Shown here one piece after another: positions 58,127 through 64,000 of a DNA stretch of 64,000 nt. The notes under the pieces are model-generated. The model was not told the DNA's origin. It saw only the letters and a list, made by a program, of their open reading frames with translations, and did no database searches. Every line of letters begins with the position of its first letter. Position 1 is the stretch's first letter. The position numbers and the translations under genes are program-made. Source of the stretch: Acanthochromis polyacanthus (lineage: Eukaryota; Chordata; Actinopteri; Pomacentridae); contig NC_067118.1 of the NCBI RefSeq assembly GCF_021347895.1, forward strand, positions 17,419,511 through 17,483,510, in the 5' to 3' direction.

Positions 58127-61100
58127 CTACAGGTAGTTAGAGGCCACAAAGCCGTGGTTGTGGCTGACTCGGCTCTGGTGGATCATGGCGCGGTCGTACG
58201 CCACCTGGACAGACTTGCGGATGCTGGACTTGCGGCCCTCCATTATGCGCAGCTTGTCAGCTGTGTCATCCACACCTAAGGGTGTCACCTTGTCACGGGG
58301 GAGCCACTGCCTAGAACACCAAAGACAGAAATGAAGAATAGTTGAACCTTTGAACATGAGTGAAGATGTTTGTGTGATATAATCATACATTTTTATGTTT
58401 ATGTTCACTCACATAAAACTGTAATACTTACAATTTTATTCCGAAAATGTTTCCAAAATAATCTAAAAATAGCATTCCCATATGTATCTTTTCATTACAC
58501 AACTACTAGTGGTGGATGTGTTAATCGTGTATTTGGTTTCATTATTTGAGGTTTTTTTTAAGGGCTTGAGCCAGGATCTCCCTGGACTGTTTTTTTTTTT
58601 TAAATATATTTTTGTTTTTGCCATTTTCGGCTTTATTTTGATAGTTACAGTGAAGGCAGACAGGAAACAGAGGAGAAGAGTAGGGGGAAGACGTGCAGCA
58701 AAGGGCCGTGAGCAGTAATCGAACCCGGGTCGCTGTGTCGGAGACCAGCCACTGTACATTGACCTGTTGAGCTATACAGGCGCCCTCCTGGACTGTTTTT
58801 TAACCAAACCACCTGCGAAAACACTGAGTCTGCAGCTGACCTCTGACCTCAGTGTGACAAGAGAATTCCATTAAACTCTGTTAAATTTTATTTATATAAC
58901 ACAATTCCCAACATATGTCATCTCGCAGCGCTTCACATATTTTACACTAGAAAGGCACTCACAACATGCAGTACTCCACCAAGGCTGCTCAGTTGACGCA
59001 TCATTTTCAATGGATGACATCTTTAATAAAAAATGACCTTGCGCTGAGGACAGGCATGTGTTATGCATGTGTACGCTATGTATGGATACCAAATTGATCA
59101 GTTCATCCCTTTTGGCAAGTCTTTGTTTTGCTATTGTTAAAATAACCGTTCCCTCTATGCTTTTATTTTAAAGATGTATTTTTAATGTTACAGGCTTTTA
59201 TTTTGTAACTATTCCAGCGGCACAGGAAGCGTTTATCTAAGGAGTGGTTTCGTGACATGACGAAGCCGCCGAAAAGTCCAACAATTCACATAAAGATGGA
59301 AGGAGAACAGTTCCACGCTGTTGCTGTCTAGAAAATGATGTGTCTAAAATTAGAAGCACTGGGACAAGCTCTTATTTCCTGAAAAAAGGAGTAAAGGGCA
59401 GAAAGGTGAATTTGTGTTCAAAATAAGTCACGGTCAAGTTGTAGTAGGATACAGTCGTGATCGTCAGTCGGCAACTGACAAAGCATTTCTGAATAAATCC
59501 GTGGATTCAGATTATAAGCCGCATCACTGCCAAAATTTAATGAGGTGGTCCTTCTGTCATTTCTGATCTTTCCTGAAAATTTTACCCAAATCTGTCGGTC
59601 CATTTTTGAGTAATGTTGCATACGGACACACAGATTCACAGACAAACATACGCCGATCATCACAGAACTCCGCCATGTTCCTTGAGAACTGCATAACATT
59701 TGAGAGTGTCTGAAACTCACCATGTCCGCTTGTTATCAAAGAAAAGCACCAGGTAGAGCCTCTCATGGGTCTCCTCCTGCCTCTGTTCCCCCAGACAGAG
59801 GACATCTTTGGGTGGGACAGGAATGGGCACCCCGTTGTGCAGCAGACCCTCCTCGGGCATCTCTGGGTCAATGATCTAAAATACAGTCCAACAGAGAGTT
59901 CAGAACTACACCATCTGCTGACAGCTCATATTAGACTGTAAATTCAGGGTAAAATAAGCAATTACCAGAGCAGGATAGGAAGGATATCCCCGGCACTTGG
60001 CCCACACCAGCTCTAGAGGCTCTAGCTCCGTCTCATCCTCAGATGTCTGGCTACCATTGCCTACAAAACAACAGCAGACACTTATATCATTTTATGGATG
60101 ACAAGAAAATGAACAAGACAGAAATACATTTCAGCTTCAGTGGAGCATTGAGAGAAAAAGCAGAAAAAGTACCAGTGTAATCTGAGTCTCCGTTGACTAT
60201 CTCGAGGAAGGGAACTTTGGAAAGAGCTGGTTTACCGAGGCTTCGTTTGGGTGCTGAGTTGCTGTAAGATAGCATGCTGTATAGTCAATGTACTATCAGC
60301 TATTACCACACCCAGACAAGAAACAACAACAGATAATAAATGTCTTACATTTCTTTGTGGAGGACTGGACAAGAGCTGTAGTCAGACTCAGAACTGCCGT
60401 CTTTGTGCTTGTTAAAGCCGTTGGTCAGTCCTAAAAGCAAAGCACAGAATTTACAAGAGCAGAAGAAAAACAAGACAGAGCAGAGGACATCTAAGCAACA
60501 GCTATGTTTATAAGGGTTTTTCCACTAGCACCTACTCAGCCCGACTCGTTTTAGGCTCTTTTCCATTACAATTGAGTATCATCTCATCGTGGGTGCAGTC
60601 GTCAGAGACTGGCAGTTCAGAAGTCCCTTAATGTTATTTGTGTGCAACACAACAATGGAGAACATGGAGACGATGATATAGCTGCTGCTTGGCTATTGTC
60701 TATTGGTCTATTAAAGTAAAAGAAGAGAGTCTTTTACACACTGTCGCTGTTGCCAGTTTTTTTGAAATAATGGCAGTTTTTTTTTTGTGTGTGAAGGAGT
60801 CGCTCTCATGTGTCGTCACTCCCTGTCCAATCAGTGGCCTGCGGTCTGTGGACGTCACATTATAGGCTCGACTCAGCTCGCTTGAAACCCCGACCGAGCA
60901 GGTACTTAAATAGTACCTGGTACTAAATTCTAATGAAAAACCTCACAGACCGAGTAGAGTCAAGCTGAGTAGGTGCTAGTAGGTGCAAAATATTCTAGAG
61001 GAGACACTGTCCTATGTCACAATCTACTAGCAAGATTTGTTTCCTCCCACCAAAGTACTCAAAAAATGTTTTGTTACTAAGGCTGGACCTGAAGATCCGA

Positions 61101-63950
61101 CTAATCTGTCGTGACGGTGGTATCTGAATATTTATTTCGAGATCCGAATATTCGGTTAGTACTAACCAAACCGAACATTTGGATACTCGTCGTTAATCGG
61201 GGCCAAATATCCGGAGCCCAGAAACTGCTGTTCAGGCCAGCCCTAATTATTACTACACAAATTAAAGTTTGACATGTTGTAAAATATGCAATTTGAATCA
61301 GCTTGCTGAACCGAAGGGATGCACACATTAGTCAGTGAAGTGCAACATCTGTTACTGCACCAAAGTTTTACTGCCTGACACTGTCATTATTTGGAGCATG
61401 GCTGCTCCAAATGGTAGCTAATAATAAATACAGAGTTAGCACGATCCGAACAGCATGTGATTCCATCCTAGTGAATGTTGTCAGTGCACTGACTAGTGGT
61501 TTCTTGTGTCTAATGTCAGTAACTATTTCTCTTCTCACCAGTTTCCAGTGTATAATTTGCCGTCCTCTCCAGCTCACTATCTGTGCACACGTCTCGGCTG
61601 GGGGTAGACAGTTCACTGAGGGTGGGGGGACCTGGGCTTTTCTGTGGGGTCTTGGATGGAGTGGACAAAGGTGTGGAAGAAGGGGTGGTTGATGTGGAAT
61701 TGGGTGCTGTGGAGTTGCTGCATGTATTCTCGTCCTGCGGTCGATTTCCATTCAGCAAAGGATTGTCTCTCTCTCTGAACAGCTTAGCTCCATTTTTTGC
61801 CTTTTTAAACAATACGGAGGTTCGTCGCCCAACTCCCCCGGTGGCGGGCCGTGGGGGGACGCTGAGCTCTGGAAGGCCGTTAGTCACCGCCTGCCCTTCA
61901 CTGTGCAAACTGGGCGGAGGGGACGCTGAGCGCCCCTGTGCTTTAGTGCAATTAATGGTCTCTATGGCGCTGTTTGAGAGGTCACTGTCCATCTTAAGGC
62001 GCTTGCAGGGCCAGCTGGGGGACCGGGGCTCCCCTGTGATTGGCCGCAGGGTGGGAGGCTCCAGAGGTGTGTCCCCCTGTCGCGGAGGAGGAGCCAGGCT
62101 TGTAGGTTCCAGTGTAGGTGGCGACGTGGATTTGAGGTCTTCTGAAAGATGAGAAGATAAATGAAATTCAGTTTCACTCAGCAGGTACTGAAAATGAATG
62201 TCCATTTAGTATGTAGTGTGATGTGGTGGTGTAGTATTCACACTGGAAAATGGCGTCACTTCGTAATGATTTACGCTTCATTCTAACACTAACCACAGCC
62301 CGGTGGGAGTTGAGGTATTCTGTAGATATGGAGGACCTTACCGAGACAAGTGAGTAAAGAACTTTGCTCTCACAACTGTACATCAGTAACATGGTAGCAT
62401 GGTAGTTTCTATGACTCAAATCACAGGCGCTCTGCTGCCATTCCTCTACCGTGGAAAAGACTTGGACTAGCCTGTCGTCAGACGTGGGATGATATGGCAT
62501 GACTGTACGTGGCCAATGGAGAGTGGTGAGTCCATGAGAGTGATGTATAGAAGAGGTGCAGACATAGAGTGCACTGGGAGAAAGGAGTTGTGAGGCAGCC
62601 ATGGCTAACGAGACTCTGTGGGCCCCTACTTACTAGACTGGAGACAGTGGGGTGGTTGGGGTTGGTGCGTGGGGGGACCCTGGCTCAATTACCTGAGGAC
62701 AATGTTCTGTTAGCTCATGTTCACAACTGGTCTCATTGAAAAAAAGTGGCTTTTAAAGGTTCATGCATTGGCAATTTCATACTGCTGAAGCGTCGGTGCT
62801 TTTCATCACACACCTTTGTCAGAAGTCGAAAGACCATTATCTGCTTTGGCGTCTTTGTCATCGTCTTCCTCATCATCGTCGTCGTCTTCTTCTTTAAGAT
62901 GTCCGTTGTGAAGGCTGTGGCGGGAGTGGTGGCCCTGCCTGTAACGGATGTTGTTGATCTCGCGACGAAGCAGGCGGATGCGTCGTGTTCGGGCGCCACT
63001 GCACCGCATGGATGAGACAAAGTCCAGCTTTTCTAGCAGCTCCTTCAACTGTTCCTCCACCGTCATATGAAGCCGGTTATCTGGATCCAGCATGCTGTCA
63101 ACTGAACACAACAAGGATTTAGGTGAACAGCAAAGGCGGTGGCTAGAAATCACACAGCTAGATTATCTGAGTGCAGTGAAAATGTCTGAAGTGATTGTAG
63201 TATACATGTCAGGAAATTTAAATACAAAAACCCCAAGACGGAACAGTCGACCGACATACAGTAATATGCACAAAGGAAGGAGTTTTCTTTCCACTGAAGC
63301 ACTTCCAGCTTAAAGTACCACAGTAACACAAAGCATGCTCTAGTCATGAACCTTTAAAGGTGTGTAATAAACACCTTAAGTGTTAAATATCTTGGCTTCT
63401 TTCCCGAGTCTGTTTGCGCATGCAAAAAACGCCATTTAGATTAAAAATGAATGATATTTAATTTTGATTAATCGAAACAAATCCACAGCAACCCTGCGAT
63501 TCATCTGATTAAAAATTTGAATCATTTGACAGCACTAATTTATTATTATTTTTGATTAACTGAAATGACTTCCGAGAAATCTGTTTTCACTTTGAAATCA
63601 GAGTCTTTCTGTTTACAGTATCACCACTGTGACTCACCATCTTCCCAGGTGCAGCTGTAAAAGTCTCTCTTCTGAGGTGACTCTGGGAGGTGCATGCCAG
63701 TGTCCAGGTCCAGACCAGTGTTGGTGGCTTGCCGTTGGGCATGGCGCAGTATGGCTCCTCCTAAGTCTCGAAGACGCAGGGCTGCCCGGTGGAAAACTGT
63801 GTCCTTGGCATTGTAGAGGAGGCAGTTTGACACCATCAGGTTGAAGTCTGCCTCCAGGTCCGTCACTGAGCGGTAGGCATGAGCTTCCAGCTTCAAACAC
63901 ATAGTGGCAAAGTCCATTGGCTCACTAATAAACTCCAGGTAGTCCGGAAC
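58127..63950 (-). CDS. brpf3: brpf3, C-terminal part: bromodomain end, linker and PWWP domain; gene continues beyond the window
   Basis: Scaffold subunit of the HBO1/KAT7 (and MOZ/MORF) histone acetyltransferase complexes. Minus-strand coding exons: 63950-63638, 63101-62814, 62141-61539, 60430-60349, 60261-60173, 60060-59966, 59875-59721 and 58310-58127 (stop 58129-58127). All phases agree, giving 602 residues in view. Exon 1 here carries the second half of the bromodomain ([39 protein letters not shown]). The next has [16 protein letters not shown] and [15 protein letters not shown] plus a run of Asp/Glu. The PWWP domain begins [17 protein letters not shown] and includes [55 protein letters not shown] and the C-terminus GFVASNYL match BRPF3 rather than BRPF1 or BRD1. 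The N-terminal PHD-zinc-knuckle-PHD module lies outside. Confidence 0.93.
58605..58785 (-). mobile_element. tRNA-derived SINE, reverse copy
   Basis: Read on minus: head 'gggcgcctgtatagctcaac', then a B box 'gggttcgattac', a body like the other SINE copies, and a tail 'ataaagccgaaaatggc'. It lies in the last brpf3 intron. Confidence 0.75.
58970..59100 (+). repeat. RTE-like repeat fragment (front part)
   Basis: Matches the front of the 55510 copy: 'ccaccaaggctgctcagttg', 'gacatctttaataaaaaatga' region, 'tatgcatgtgtacgctat'. Confidence 0.5.
59435..59700 (+). repeat. RTE-like repeat fragment (back part)
   Basis: Matches the back of the 55510 and 16310 copies: 'ataagccgcatcactgcc', 'ggtccttctgtcatttct', 'cgccgatcatcacagaac'. 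Its right end lies within 21 bp of the brpf3 exon at 59721. Confidence 0.55.
60524..60980. mobile_element. MITE with ~24-bp inverted repeats in brpf3 intron
   Basis: The left end (60524-60548, 'actagcacctactcagcccg') pairs with 60957-60980 ('gctgagtaggtgctagt') with few mismatches. No ORF. The target duplication is unclear. Confidence 0.7.
61078..61245. mobile_element. Short hAT MITE related to the 28383 element
   Basis: The termini 'taaggctgg' and 'ccagcccta' and the repeated 'gatccgaatattcgg' / 'aaatatccggagcccagaaa' blocks match the longer hAT element. The 8-bp target duplication is degenerate. Confidence 0.65.
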
Positions 63951-64000
63951 CTGAGGACAAGAAATAACGCCAAGAATTAATCATGAGAATGGATCCCAAT

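Noticed and set aside
61583..62152. 189-aa plus-strand frame opposite brpf3
   Set aside because: It is a shadow of the GC-rich brpf3 exon at 61539-62141, whose minus-strand reading has clear BRPF3 similarity and matching splice phases.
1..64000. CRISPR arrays, operons, origins or a prokaryotic defence system
   Set aside because: No regularly spaced direct repeats of array type. All host coding regions are spliced vertebrate genes.

Overview
This window looks like nuclear DNA of a ray-finned fish, probably a percomorph teleost. It has GT-AG spliced genes whose proteins match vertebrate families, long introns, and many teleost-type repeats: Tc1/mariner with long terminal inverted repeats, an L2-like LINE, tRNA-derived SINEs and hAT, MULE-like and piggyBac-like miniature elements. 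I see no bacterial-type operons, CRISPR arrays, rRNA genes or free-standing tRNA genes.

Four host genes are present. (1) The 3' part of trim33 (TIF1-gamma) lies on + at 236-6125 and encodes the PHD finger and bromodomain, including a 17-codon cassette exon. (2) A complete coding region for slc66a1/pqlc2, a lysosomal cationic amino-acid exporter, lies on + in 7 coding exons from 13086 to 19741. It is preceded by a duplicated 55-bp promoter module, each copy holding a perfect GTCACGTGAC (CLEAR/TFEB-type) site and a CCAAT box. (3) A complete FXR-like nuclear receptor, best called nr1h5 (FXR-beta), lies on + in 10 coding exons from 36831 to 56518. Its DNA-binding domain is intact, but the reading frame stops before the AF-2 helix 12. 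A helix-12-like coding remnant survives just downstream in another frame. (4) The 3' part of brpf3 lies on - from 63950 down to 58127 and encodes the bromodomain end through the PWWP domain. nr1h5 and brpf3 converge tail to tail, with about 150 bp between their polyadenylation signals.

The rest is mostly mobile DNA. There are four Tc1-like elements. One has an intact 339-aa DDE transposase but has lost its outer left terminus; the other three are decayed. A nearly 5-kb L2-like LINE with two intact ORFs sits antisense in nr1h5 intron 1; ORF1 and ORF2 share one frame and are separated by a single UGA. Several short elements have clear target-site duplications: hAT (8 bp), a 9-bp-TSD MULE-like element, and a TTAA piggyBac-like element. 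Three non-autonomous elements still carry a 5' coding exon: a BED finger, a RecQ-like helicase start, and a short unknown exon. Stretches at 6640-9438, 22000-24500, 32919-34590 and 54310-55510 hold no gene that I can support.

The genes do not form a pathway. They are neighbours, with two chromatin readers (trim33, brpf3) flanking a lysosomal transporter and a nuclear receptor. The most interesting host-gene observation is the loss of helix 12 in the FXR-beta-like receptor, together with replacement of the arginine that contacts bile-acid carboxylate in FXR. The most interesting regulatory observation is the twin CLEAR module at the lysosomal gene, with a third identical decamer carried by a nearby MULE-like element.
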